Source: QHXQ01 sp045807745 (lineage in GTDB: Bacteria; Acidobacteriota; Blastocatellia; Pyrinomonadales; Pyrinomonadaceae). Taken from it: 64,000 nt of DNA. Shown one piece after another: positions 44,035 to 52,176 of the stretch. The position numbers and the translations under genes were made by a program. The notes under the pieces were generated by a model, which was not told the DNA's origin, did not search any database, and saw nothing but the letters and a program-made list of their open reading frames with translations. Where the stretch lies: the NCBI GenBank assembly GCA_045807745.1, contig JBJMGT010000015.1, forward strand, positions 519,591 to 583,590. Direction: 5' to 3'. Positions within the stretch are counted from its first letter, which is position 1; each line of letters starts with the position of its first letter.

Positions 44035-45021
44035 ATGAAAAGTTCAACTCAACATGCGTTAACGTGTTTGCTCGCCCTCGTGTCCGCCCTGTGTGTCAGT
44101 TGCGCCTCCCCGCCACCGAAAGCGCCTAAGGCAGTCAAGACTGTGGCGTTCATCCCAAACAACTTTTCCAATTTCTGGAAGGTAGCGCGGAAAGGCTGCG
44201 AGAAGGCTGACGGCGAGTTGCCCGATGTGTCGGTCGCGTTCAAGTCGGTCTTCGGCGGCACTATCGTCGAGCAACAGCGCTTCGTCCGCGAGGCGCTTGA
44301 TACGGACGGTGCGGACGCCATCGCGATCAGCCCCATCGATTCGGCTGCGGAAAAGCAGTTGCTCAATGACGCAGCGAAACGGGCCGTTGTGATTACACAG
44401 GACAGCGACGCGCCCGATAGCGACCGCGTTTTATACATCGGGGCGGACAACAAGGCCGCCGGACATCAGGCGGGCGAGTTGATCAAGAAAGCTCTGCCGC
44501 AGGGCGGGAAGATCATGGTCTTCGTCGGCAAGCGTGAGGTGCTGAACGCGCAGGAGCGCTTCGCCGGATTGCAGGAAGCGCTACAAGGCTCGAAAGTGGA
44601 GATCATCGATCTGATGACCGACGACACAGACCCAAGCCGCGCCCGCGACAACGCCTACCAGACGCTGAAGAAGTATCCCGACATCGCCGGCATGGTCGGT
44701 TTGTGGTCGTACAACGGGCCGGCCATTTTGACCGCCCTCAGACCTGAAAACATGCTCGGCAAGATCAAAATCGTCTGCTTCGACGACGAACGAGAAACCC
44801 TCGAAGGGATCAGGTCGGGGGTGATCTACGGGACGGTTGCGCAGCAGCCATTTGAATACGGCTATCAGGCCGTGGTAGCGGCGGGCAAGATTCTCCGCGG
44901 TGACCGCTCCGTGATTCCTGCGGACAAAAAGCTCCTCATCCCGACCACAGTTATCACGCGCGAGAACGTTGTCGAATACACGGACAAACTAAACAAGCTG
45001 CTTGGCAATCCCTCGAAGTAG
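44035..45021 (+). CDS. Periplasmic sugar-binding lipoprotein (RbsB-like), orphan
   Basis: 328 residues, with a strong AGGAGG 8 bases before the ATG. The signal peptide ends in ALCVSC, a slightly relaxed lipobox (Cys23), so it is probably a lipoprotein. The rest is a type I periplasmic-binding fold of the PF13407 kind: TVAFIPNNFSNFWKVARKGCEKA, DGADAIAISPIDS, ITQDSDAPDSDRVLYIGADN, IAGMVGLWSYNGPA. Such proteins feed ribose, xylose or autoinducer-2 ABC transporters, but no permease or ATPase gene is in the window. It may serve a distant transporter or a sensor. Confidence 0.9.
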   Translation: MKSSTQHALTCLLALVSALCVSCASPPPKAPKAVKTVAFIPNNFSNFWKVARKGCEKADGELPDVSVAFKSVFGGTIVEQQRFVREALDTDGADAIAISPIDSAAEKQLLNDAAKRAVVITQDSDAPDSDRVLYIGADNKAAGHQAGELIKKALPQGGKIMVFVGKREVLNAQERFAGLQEALQGSKVEIIDLMTDDTDPSRARDNAYQTLKKYPDIAGMVGLWSYNGPAILTALRPENMLGKIKIVCFDDERETLEGIRSGVIYGTVAQQPFEYGYQAVVAAGKILRGDRSVIPADKKLLIPTTVITRENVVEYTDKLNKLLGNPSK

Positions 45022-45060
45022 CCTTTACGCAAGCTGTTGCGCTTCGCCTACTCCAAGCGA

Positions 45061-45088
45061 AAACGGGCGATCAAATGATCGCCCGTTT
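45061..45088. terminator. Bidirectional terminator between binding-protein gene and tRNA-Phe
   Basis: 13-bp perfect stem AAACGGGCGATCA / TGATCGCCCGTTT with a 2-base loop, A/T-rich at both ends. It serves the plus-strand gene ending at 45021 and the minus-strand tRNA ending at 45106. Confidence 0.85.
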
Positions 45089-45105
45089 ATCTCTGACAGC
45101 TTTGA

Positions 45106-45178
45106 TGGCCAGGGACGGAATCGAACCGCCGACACGCAAATTTTCAGTCTGCTGCTCTACCAACTGAGCTACCTGGCC
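45106..45178 (-). tRNA. tRNA-Phe (anticodon GAA)
   Basis: 73 bases, full cloverleaf. Acceptor GGCCAGG/CCTGGCC with discriminator A, D arm GCTC/GAGC, anticodon stem GCAGA/TTTGC around CTGAAAA (anticodon GAA), variable loop GTGTC, T arm GGCGG-TTCGATT-CCGTC. The 3' CCA is not encoded. It has its own promoter at 45196-45225. Confidence 0.97.
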
Positions 45179-45195
45179 ATGTTGGCAAGGGCGCA

Positions 45196-45225
45196 AGTAT
45201 AGGAATTACCAAGCATGACTGTCAA
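45196..45225 (-). promoter_or_regulatory. sigma70 promoter of tRNA-Phe
   Basis: On the minus strand: perfect TTGACA (45225-45220), 18-base spacer, TATACT (45201-45196). Transcription should start near 45189, about 11 bases before the mature tRNA. Confidence 0.8.
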
Positions 45226-45247
45226 CCAACGTCTTCATCCAGAGTAG

Positions 45248-45326
45248 CGAGGTAATAGTGTGTTACCCGTATCCAGCCACCGCACATTTATTGACTGAAC
45301 ATTTTCAGCAACGCACTATTACCTCG
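45248..45326. repeat. 17-bp inverted repeat between two promoters
   Basis: CGAGGTAATAGTGTGTT (45248-45264) pairs with AACGCACTATTACCTCG (45310-45326), one G-T wobble, loop 45 bases. It sits between the leftward tRNA promoter and the rightward promoter at 45358. Confidence 0.8.
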
Positions 45327-45357
45327 TTTCTTTTGTCGAATTAGTCACAAAAAGTCG

Positions 45358-45385
45358 TTGACATTTTCGCGAAGAAGTATATAAT
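45358..45385 (+). promoter_or_regulatory. Perfect consensus sigma70 promoter with no protein gene behind it
   Basis: TTGACA (45358-45363), 16-base spacer, TATAAT (45380-45385). Both hexamers are perfect, the strongest promoter match in the window. It points into a 180-base gap that ends at the 3' end of a convergent gene. Confidence 0.8.
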
Positions 45386-45391
45386 CGCCCG

Positions 45392-45530
45392 CGTTGAAGG
45401 ATGTGCTGGCCACCAAATGTCAGCCGTCGCAAGACAGCATCCGAGACAGAACTTAGACGCCCGCCTCGTGCCGGCTTGGACGCCGAAGCGCCCCCCGCTT
45501 TCGCAACCTCCAAGTCGGCACAGCTTTTTC
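45392..45530 (+). ncRNA. Candidate small RNA, about 140 nt, unknown family
   Basis: Predicted from a perfect promoter (45358-45385), a start near 45392 and a terminator-like end. The 3' hairpin has a 13-bp stem with one G-U (45468-45480 with 45509-45521), a second inner stem (45484-45490 with 45496-45503, one bulge) and five T residues at 45525-45529. A 5' stem pairs GGATG (45399-45403) with CATCC (45438-45442) and CTG (45406-45408) with CAG (45435-45437). It lacks the conserved sequences of SRP RNA or tmRNA that I could recognise; 6S-like RNA cannot be excluded. Expression is inferred. Confidence 0.55.
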
Positions 45531-45568
45531 AGCCGCCGACTTTCAGCCTTTCAGCAAATGACCACCCG

Positions 45569-46891
45569 TTAGATCGCCGCACGCTCGAATAGAAGTTTCG
45601 CTTGGGCATGCGCCTCAGCGATCACCTCGTGCTCGGCCAGACTCAGCAGTTCCCTCGCGCGCAAGACCAAGCGACCATCAATCAAGACATCACGCACATC
45701 GCCAGCTTCGGCGGCGTACACGATGCTTGAGACGATGTCGGGGCGCGGCGTCAGATGCAGGCGCTCCAAATCCAAAATCGTGATGTCGGCACGCTTGCCG
45801 ACTTCGAGGCTGCCGATCTCGGTCTGCAAGCCGAGCGCATGCGCGCCCGCTGCCGTCGCCAGTCTTAGCACTTGGCGGGCTGGTAGCACATCCGCGCCGC
45901 GTCTTGCTTTTTGTATTAACGCAGCAGTCCGCATCTCTGTGAACATATCGAGCCGGTTGTTGCAGGGCGCACCGTCTGCACCGAGCGAGACGGAGAGGCC
46001 GCGCTCCAGCATCTCGGCAATGGGCGCGAGGCCGGAACCGAGTTTCAGGTTCGATGACGGGCAATGGAGAACGTGTGTGCCGGTGCGCGCAAGTATATCC
46101 AACTCTTCGTCGTTGACGTGGACGCAGTGTGCGAGCGCCACGTGTGGCGCGGCCAGACCGACCGAGTTCAGATACGCGATGTTGCGCTGCCCTGTTGCGC
46201 GCTCAACCAACTCGATCTCCGTCTGATTCTCCGAGGCGTGCGTATGCACCAGTACGCCGCGCGTGCGCGCTAGCTGGGCGACCCGCTCAAGCAATGTGCG
46301 TGAGCAACTGACGGCGAAGCGCGGCGCAAAGCAGTAGCGCAGCCGGCCATCTGCGCGCCCGTGCCATTCGTCGAGCAGCGCCAGCGATTCGTTTATTGAA
46401 TCTTCAGTCTCTTCATGTAGCGCAGCCGGTACGCCCTCACCCGCATCCATCATGCACTTGCCGACGGTGGCGCGGAAGCCCGACTCTTCGGCGGCGCGAA
46501 AAACTTCGGCCGTGTGCCTGACCGTCTCCATCGTCAGCGCACAGGTCGTACCGCCCTTGATCAACTCGGCGATACCGAGCCGCGCGGAGGCGCGTACTGA
46601 TGCGGCATCGTGGGCGGCTTCCAATGGCCAGACGCGTTGCTTGAGCCAATCGATGAGCGGCAGATCGTCGGCCGCGCCGCGCAAGAGGGTCTGACACAGA
46701 TGTATGTGCGTCTGCACAAAGCCGGGCAGGACGGCGCAGCCGCGCGCATCGATCACCTCGTCCGCACGCTCGGACAGATCACCGATGGCGGCGATCCGGC
46801 CGGCACGCACCAGCAAGTCGCTTGTGACGACCGTGTCGGCGTCGTCAACGATGATAATCGTGCCGCCCTTGATCAGGATCGAGTCAGTCAT
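45569..46891 (-). CDS. Amidohydrolase, MTA/SAH (or related nucleoside) deaminase type
   Basis: 440 residues, the normal length for the TRZ/ATZ/MtaD branch of the amidohydrolases. Metal ligands are present: HIH in PGFVQTHIHLCQTLL, His in VHTHASENQTE, His in VALAHCVHVND and Asp in SLGADGAPCNN. The TLLRGAADDLPLIDWL block is typical of deaminases of S-adenosylhomocysteine, methylthioadenosine or 5'-deoxyadenosine; guanine or chlorohydrolase activity is less likely. The exact substrate cannot be chosen from sequence. It lies downstream of recA after a 150-base gap. Confidence 0.88.
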   Translation of the reverse strand: MTDSILIKGGTIIIVDDADTVVTSDLLVRAGRIAAIGDLSERADEVIDARGCAVLPGFVQTHIHLCQTLLRGAADDLPLIDWLKQRVWPLEAAHDAASVRASARLGIAELIKGGTTCALTMETVRHTAEVFRAAEESGFRATVGKCMMDAGEGVPAALHEETEDSINESLALLDEWHGRADGRLRYCFAPRFAVSCSRTLLERVAQLARTRGVLVHTHASENQTEIELVERATGQRNIAYLNSVGLAAPHVALAHCVHVNDEELDILARTGTHVLHCPSSNLKLGSGLAPIAEMLERGLSVSLGADGAPCNNRLDMFTEMRTAALIQKARRGADVLPARQVLRLATAAGAHALGLQTEIGSLEVGKRADITILDLERLHLTPRPDIVSSIVYAAEAGDVRDVLIDGRLVLRARELLSLAEHEVIAEAHAQAKLLFERAAI

Positions 46892-47042
46892 AGAATCGTG
46901 CGTCTTGAACGGCCAAATGGCCGCGCAGATTATGCGCGCAGCCCGGCGGAGTGTAAAGACATGACGCAGCCGCCAACGACCGAGACCGCGCGTTAAAGCG
47001 CAGCCACAGTCGCTGGCGGCTGATTGTGCCGGGCCGGCTTAA

Positions 47043-48116
47043 CTACTTCTTGCTGGTCGTGGCCGTCTCGGTCTTCTCGGCCTTCTCTTCCACGACCTCG
47101 CGGACGGGGATGCCGAGCGCGTCGCGCACTTCGTTCTCGATGCGCAGCCGCATGTTCTGATCGTCCTTGAGCGTCTGCTTGGAGTTCTCGCGTCCCTGTC
47201 CGAGCCGCTCGCCCTTGTAAGAGAACCACGCGCCGCTCTTCTCGACGACCTTGTGTACGACCGCTAGGTCGAGCACATCGCCCTCGCGCGAGATGCCTTC
47301 GCCGTACATGATGTCGAACTCGCACTCGCGGAACGGCGGCGCAACCTTGTTCTTCACCACCTTGACCTTTGTGCGATTGCCCACCACGCGGTCGCCGTCC
47401 TTGATCGCGCCGATGCGGCGAATGTCGAGCCGCAAGGAGGAGTAGAACTTCAATGCCCGCCCGCCGCTGGTCGTCTCAGGCGAACCGAACATGACGCCGA
47501 TCTTCTCGCGTATCTGGTTGATGAAGATCAGGCTCGTGTTCGACGAAGAGACCACCGCCGTCAGCTTACGCAGCGCCTGCGACATGAGCCGCGCCTGTAG
47601 GCCCGGCAGACTGTCGCCCATCTCGCCGTCCAACTCCGCGCGCGGCACGAGCGCCGCCACCGAGTCGATGACGATCACGTCCACGCCGTTCGAGCGCACC
47701 AGCGCCTCCGTGATCTCCAATGCCTGTTCGCCCGAATCAGGCTGTGAGATGAGCAAGTCGTCTATGTTGACGCCAAGTTTGCCGGCGTACTCCGCGTCCA
47801 TCGCGTGCTCGGCGTCGATGTAAGCGGCGACGCCGCCCACCTTCTGCGCCTCGCTGACGATGTGCAGCGCCAGCGTCGTCTTGCCGGAGCTTTCCGGGCC
47901 GTAAATCTCTATGACGCGTCCGCGCGGGACGCCGCCGATGCCAATCGCCGCGTCAAGCGAGAGCGACGTGGTCGAGATCGACAGCACGTCTGCGACCTCG
48001 CGCTCGCCGAGCCGCATGATCGAGCCTTTGCCGAATTTCTTTTCGATGTTTAAGAGCGCTGCTTCGACCGCCTTACCGCGATCCGCGCTGAATCTGTCAG
48101 CCATTGCACCTATCAC
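47043..48116 (-). CDS. recA: Recombinase RecA
   Basis: 357 residues. Homologous recombination and SOS co-protease. Walker A GPESSGKTTLA, DAEHAMDAEYA, the Walker B region VDVIVIDSVAAL, loop L1 ELDGEMGDS and the RNAAA-like loop region GVMFGSPETTSGGRALKFY. The start is a choice: GTG at 48116 has AGGA 8 bases upstream, while the ATG at 48104 (MADRFSADRGKA) lacks a well-spaced site. I keep the GTG. A TATACT lies in the upstream gap but no clear -35, and I see no obvious LexA box. Confidence 0.97.
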   Translation of the reverse strand: MIGAMADRFSADRGKAVEAALLNIEKKFGKGSIMRLGEREVADVLSISTTSLSLDAAIGIGGVPRGRVIEIYGPESSGKTTLALHIVSEAQKVGGVAAYIDAEHAMDAEYAGKLGVNIDDLLISQPDSGEQALEITEALVRSNGVDVIVIDSVAALVPRAELDGEMGDSLPGLQARLMSQALRKLTAVVSSSNTSLIFINQIREKIGVMFGSPETTSGGRALKFYSSLRLDIRRIGAIKDGDRVVGNRTKVKVVKNKVAPPFRECEFDIMYGEGISREGDVLDLAVVHKVVEKSGAWFSYKGERLGQGRENSKQTLKDDQNMRLRIENEVRDALGIPVREVVEEKAEKTETATTSKK

Positions 48117-48350
48117 TTTCTTCGTCCTCTCTTCCTAAGTCGCTGTTGTCAGACCGCCGGACTGGCGAACCGGCAGGCAGTATAACACAGCCGACGCAAG
48201 AATGGAACGCTGTTTCACACTTGCAACAAATTTATTTTCACCGTGCGGAGGTGAGGTTTAAGCCGCGCCCCGACCGAGCGGCGCGAACGGTTTCAAAGAC
48301 GCGCAAGGATACGCCAAAACAGCCGGGCGCTCAACTCAAAAGTGCCTTGC

Positions 48351-49139
48351 TCATTCGGGCAGGAACGACCGGGCGAAAGTGCCGATGTGCGCGACCAAGT
48401 CCGGTGTGCCTTCGGCCCGCTCGATCTCTGCAACAATGGCCGAGCCGACGACGGCGGCGTCCGCGTAACGCCATACGTCGGCCACCTGTGCGCGTGTCGA
48501 GATGCCGAAACCGACAGCAATAGGCAAGCTCGTGATCGCTTTGACGCGACGCACCAGTAGCTCCGCCGCCGTGCTCACCTCGCTCTGCGCGCCTGTTATG
48601 CCTGCGCGCGAGACGGCATAGATGAAACCGCTCGCGCGCTCTGCGACCATGCGCAGCCGCGCATCCGTAGAGGTCGGCGCGACGAGGAAGATGAGGTCGA
48701 GTTCGTGTTGCCTGAGCACGGCCGCAAACTCGTCCGCCTCTTCCGGCGCAAGGTCTGTGACCAACATGCCATCAACGCCAGCGCGCCGCGCGTCCACGCA
48801 CAGACGCTCGTGGCCATATTGCAAGAGCGGGTTGTAGTAACTGAAGAGCACGATGGGCACGTCGGTCTCGCGTCTTACTTCGCGGCCGCACGCGAGCACG
48901 TCCGCTACGCTGACGCCGTGCCGCAAGGCGCGCTCGGATGCACGTTGAATCACAGGCCCGTCCGCCATCGGATCGCTAAACGGCACGCCCAACTCGATCA
49001 AGCTCGCACCGGCGTGGGCCAATTCGACGACGAGCGCGCGGGTCGTGTTGAGATCGGGATCACCGGCCGTGATAAACGGGATGAAGCCGCGTCGGTCTGC
49101 CCCGTCCAAACGCGCGAAAGTTTCTGCGATGCGGCTCAA
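48351..49139 (-). CDS. trpA: Tryptophan synthase alpha chain
   Basis: 262 residues. Cleaves indole-3-glycerol phosphate; catalytic Glu in SLIELGVPFSDPMADGP and Asp in the FIPFITAGDPD region. The phosphate loop is near GFGISTRAQV and VGSAIV. Translation starts with TTG at 49139 overlapping the trpB stop by four bases (TTGA), with GGAG five bases upstream inside trpB. That is tight coupling, fitting the alpha2beta2 complex. It is the last trp gene, followed by a 234-base gap and recA. Confidence 0.96.
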   Translation of the reverse strand: MSRIAETFARLDGADRRGFIPFITAGDPDLNTTRALVVELAHAGASLIELGVPFSDPMADGPVIQRASERALRHGVSVADVLACGREVRRETDVPIVLFSYYNPLLQYGHERLCVDARRAGVDGMLVTDLAPEEADEFAAVLRQHELDLIFLVAPTSTDARLRMVAERASGFIYAVSRAGITGAQSEVSTAAELLVRRVKAITSLPIAVGFGISTRAQVADVWRYADAAVVGSAIVAEIERAEGTPDLVAHIGTFARSFLPE

Positions 49140-50362
49140 GTTCTCTCTCCGCGCCGCGCCTGTTCCAGATCGGCGATGGTCTGCACGTCTTTGTCGCCGC
49201 GCCCGGACAGATTGATGAGGATGAATTGATCGCGCCCTAACTCGCGCGCGACACGGAGACCATGCGCGACCGCATGCGCCGATTCGAGCGCGGGGATGAT
49301 GCCCTCTAGTTCCGAGAGTATGTGAAAGGCCGTCAGCGCTTCATCATCGGAGATAGAGACATACTCAACGCGCCCTGCGTCATGCAGGCATGCGTGTTCG
49401 GGGCCAATCGAAGGGTAATCAAGCCCGGCCGAGATCGAATGCGTCGCGGCGATCTGCCCGCGCTCGTCTTGCAGCACGTAGCTCATCGTGCCTTGCAACA
49501 CGCCGACCCGGCCGCCGCCCGTCGTGTTAAAGCGCGCGGCATGCTCGCCCAGACCATGGCCACGCCCGCCCGCTTCCACGCCGATCATGCGCACGCCTTC
49601 GTCCGCAAGAAACGGATGGAACAGGCCAATCGAGTTCGACCCGCCGCCGACACAAGCAACGAGCACATCCGGCACGCGTCCTTCCTTATCCAAAATCTGC
49701 GCCCGCGCTTCGCGGCCGATGATGCTCTGAAAATCGCGCACCAGCAAAGGATATGGATGCGGCCCCAACGCGCTGCCGAGCAAGTAGTAAGTGTCCGCGA
49801 CGTTCGTCACCCAATCGCGCAGCGCCTCGTTGATCGCATCTTTAAGCGTGCGCGCGCCCGAATCGACTTCGCGCACTTCAGCGCCGAGCAACTGCATGCG
49901 AAAGACGTTGAGCCGCTGCCGGCGCACATCCTCCGTGCCCATATAGACGACGCATGCGAGACCAAAGAGCGCACAGACGGTCGCGGTCGCAACACCGTGC
50001 TGCCCCGCGCCGGTCTCGGCGATGATGCGGCGCTTGCCCATGCGCCGCGCGAGTAAGACCTGCCCGAGCGCATTGTTGATCTTGTGCGAGCCTGTGTGTG
50101 AAAGGTCTTCGCGTTTCAGATAGATGTGCGCGCCGCCGACATGAGCGGTCAGTCGCGCGGCGTAGCTGAGCGGCGTCGGTCGGCCCGAGTAATCGCGTAG
50201 CAGCCCGGCGTACTCGGCTTGAAAAGATTCGTCTGCGCGCGCCGCGTCGTAGGCCGCGGTCAACTCTTCGAGCGGGGCCATCAACGTCTCCGGCACGAAG
50301 CGGCCGCCGTACGGCCCCCAGTGCCCGCGCTCGTCGGGTTGGTGCGCTGATTCCTGCGTCAT
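49136..50362 (-). CDS. trpB: Tryptophan synthase beta chain
   Basis: 408 residues, standard TrpB1 type. PLP Lys in SHTGSHKINNALGQ, ETGAGQHGVATAT, the catalytic Glu region and the GGGSNSIGLFHPF phosphate site. Starts 23 bases after the receiver-GGDEF gene. Confidence 0.97.
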   Translation of the reverse strand: MTQESAHQPDERGHWGPYGGRFVPETLMAPLEELTAAYDAARADESFQAEYAGLLRDYSGRPTPLSYAARLTAHVGGAHIYLKREDLSHTGSHKINNALGQVLLARRMGKRRIIAETGAGQHGVATATVCALFGLACVVYMGTEDVRRQRLNVFRMQLLGAEVREVDSGARTLKDAINEALRDWVTNVADTYYLLGSALGPHPYPLLVRDFQSIIGREARAQILDKEGRVPDVLVACVGGGSNSIGLFHPFLADEGVRMIGVEAGGRGHGLGEHAARFNTTGGGRVGVLQGTMSYVLQDERGQIAATHSISAGLDYPSIGPEHACLHDAGRVEYVSISDDEALTAFHILSELEGIIPALESAHAVAHGLRVARELGRDQFILINLSGRGDKDVQTIADLEQARRGERT

Positions 50363-50385
50363 GTGCGGAGATTATAACACCAGCG

Positions 50386-51318
50386 TTAGCCGGCACTGAG
50401 TGGTAGGGCTGAGATGACGCAGTTGCGCCCCGCATCTTTCGCGCGGTAGAGGGCGGCATCGCTCGCGGCATAGAGTGCACGCTCGTTGTGCGCGTGGGCG
50501 GGACAGTTGGCGACGCCGATGCTGATTGTAACGATGCCGACCTGCTCGACCGCCACGCTGCACACCGCTTGTCGTAGACGCTCAGCGGCCTTGGCCGCGC
50601 TGGCTTCGGTTGCGCCCGCGAGCAGCAGCGCAAACTCTTCGCCGCCGAGTCGGGCCGCCGTATCGTTGTCGCGTGAGAGCGAAACGAGCGCGGCGGCGAC
50701 GTGGCGGATGGCCACGTCGCCGGCCGAATGGCCGTGCGCGTCGTTGATCCGCTTCATGTGATCGATGTCCACGAGCAGGAGCGCGCAAGGCGCACGATAG
50801 CGCCGCCAGCGTTCCAACTCGTTGCCCAAGGCTGTGCGAAAGCGGCGACGATTGGCGAGACCCGTCAAATAGTCGCGGTCAGCTTCGGCGCGCAGTTGAT
50901 CAATGCTCTGTTTCAGAGTGACGAGTTGCGCTGTGCGTGCGACCAAGAGTGCCAACTCTTGCGGCACTTGCACGTAATCATACGCGCCTACCTGAAGCGC
51001 ATGTGCGCGCTGGGCCGCTGTTGCTTCGCCCGCACCGATGAAGATGAAGGGCACGCCCTCTTCCGCCTGTGCGAGTTTGCGCGCAAGTTCTGCCGCACTT
51101 ATGCCTGACACATTTATATCGATCAGTACAACGTGCGGGCGCGTACTGTGCAGTTGCACCATAGCCGCGATGCCGGCCGCCACGCCGACAACGGCAAGGC
51201 CGGACTCAACTAACGCCGTCTGATAGATTGCGCTCGGCGCGTCTGTGACCAACAAGACGCGTCCCTGATCGCGGCCCGTCATCTGGTGCTTGCCTCTGGC
51301 GTGCGCGGGTGCGCTCAT
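50386..51318 (-). CDS. Diguanylate cyclase with degenerate receiver domain
   Basis: 310 residues. Residues about 20-125 are a receiver-like domain and 145-310 a GGDEF domain. The cyclase looks active: GGEEF at 225-229, DHMKRINDAHGH for metal and guanine contacts, and an RxxD inhibitory site (RDND, 216-219) for product feedback. The receiver keeps the phospho-acceptor Asp67 but has a single Asp26 instead of the acidic pair, Gly95 instead of Thr/Ser and Val118 instead of the conserved Lys, so normal phosphorylation is doubtful. The start may instead be the ATG at 51282, which has AGAGG upstream. It sits inside the trp genes, between trpF and trpB. Confidence 0.92.
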   Translation of the reverse strand: MSAPAHARGKHQMTGRDQGRVLLVTDAPSAIYQTALVESGLAVVGVAAGIAAMVQLHSTRPHVVLIDINVSGISAAELARKLAQAEEGVPFIFIGAGEATAAQRAHALQVGAYDYVQVPQELALLVARTAQLVTLKQSIDQLRAEADRDYLTGLANRRRFRTALGNELERWRRYRAPCALLLVDIDHMKRINDAHGHSAGDVAIRHVAAALVSLSRDNDTAARLGGEEFALLLAGATEASAAKAAERLRQAVCSVAVEQVGIVTISIGVANCPAHAHNERALYAASDAALYRAKDAGRNCVISALPLSAG

Positions 51319-51476
51319 CGCTTACACTTACTTTGGCTCTACGGTTACGGATTCAGACGAAAGAAACGCGGTGAGGGGGATATATCAGGCGTCTTCGATA
51401 CCAGCGCGCGCTCTACTAGGCGCGGCGTGCAAACTGCTAACAGGTAGTAAGCATACCTGATCAGGGCAGGCGCGCG

Positions 51477-52163
51477 TCAAGTCAATTTGCCTTCAGGCAC
51501 GTCAGCCAATAAGTCCGGCGACAAGGGACGCTGCATAGCAACTGTCGTCGCCTGCACGGCCGCGATAAAGGCGCGCAAGCGCGATAAATCTTTCTGGCCG
51601 GGCGCTGCTTCGACGCCGCTGCATACGTCCACCGCAAAGGGCCGCACGAACTCGATGGCCGCGCCGACATTCTCCGCTGTCAACCCGCCCGCCAAAAATA
51701 GGCGCGGCACCAATTCACGCGTGCGGCGTGCGAGCGTCCAGTCGAAGACGAGACCCGTGCCCCCGTGCGCCTGCGGACTAAAAGAGTCGAGCATGATCGC
51801 GTGTGTGTCGTAGCTCATCGCCACTTCAGGTGTGAACTCCGCGCCGACGCGCAACGCCTTGATCACCGTCCGCCCCGCCAACGTCGCGCAGTAAGCCGGG
51901 GACTCAGCGCCGTGCAATTGCACCACCGCGACGCCCGCCTCATCAGCTATCTGCGCAACAATCGCCGGCTCAGGCTCATTAACAAACACACCCACTGTCA
52001 GCACCGACGAGGGCAGACGCGCGCTGATCTGACGCGCTGCTATGGGCGCGATGTAACGCGGACTGCGCCGATAGAAGTTGAACCCGAGCGCACCCGCGCC
52101 CGCCTCGACCGCCGCTTCCGCGTCCGCCAGATTCGTGATTCCGCAGATTTTGATTAAGACCAT
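51477..52163 (-). CDS. trpF: Phosphoribosylanthranilate isomerase
   Basis: 228 residues. Catalytic Cys in IKICGITN near the N-terminus, VQLHGAES, the catalytic Asp in AIMLDSFSP, LAGGLTAENV and the C-terminal phosphate site VDVCSGVEAAPGQKD. It starts 13 bases after trpC. The 158-base gap after it, before the GGDEF gene, contains a CCTGATCAGG palindrome and a weak TTGACG/TATGCT pair with a 19-base spacer, so a new transcript could start there. Confidence 0.95.
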   Translation of the reverse strand: MVLIKICGITNLADAEAAVEAGAGALGFNFYRRSPRYIAPIAARQISARLPSSVLTVGVFVNEPEPAIVAQIADEAGVAVVQLHGAESPAYCATLAGRTVIKALRVGAEFTPEVAMSYDTHAIMLDSFSPQAHGGTGLVFDWTLARRTRELVPRLFLAGGLTAENVGAAIEFVRPFAVDVCSGVEAAPGQKDLSRLRAFIAAVQATTVAMQRPLSPDLLADVPEGKLT

Positions 52164-52176
52164 GAGATTTCACAGC

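Noticed and set aside
45401..45592. 63-residue frame behind the perfect promoter
   Set aside because: Its ATG would be only about 9 bases from the predicted transcription start with no usable Shine-Dalgarno, the peptide shows no domain, and it runs across the hairpin and into the convergent amidohydrolase gene. A non-coding RNA explains the region better.
48117..48350. LexA/SOS operator upstream of recA
   Set aside because: I looked for CTG-N10-CAG and GAAC-N4-GTTC type sites. There is no convincing palindrome, only a TATACT without a good -35.
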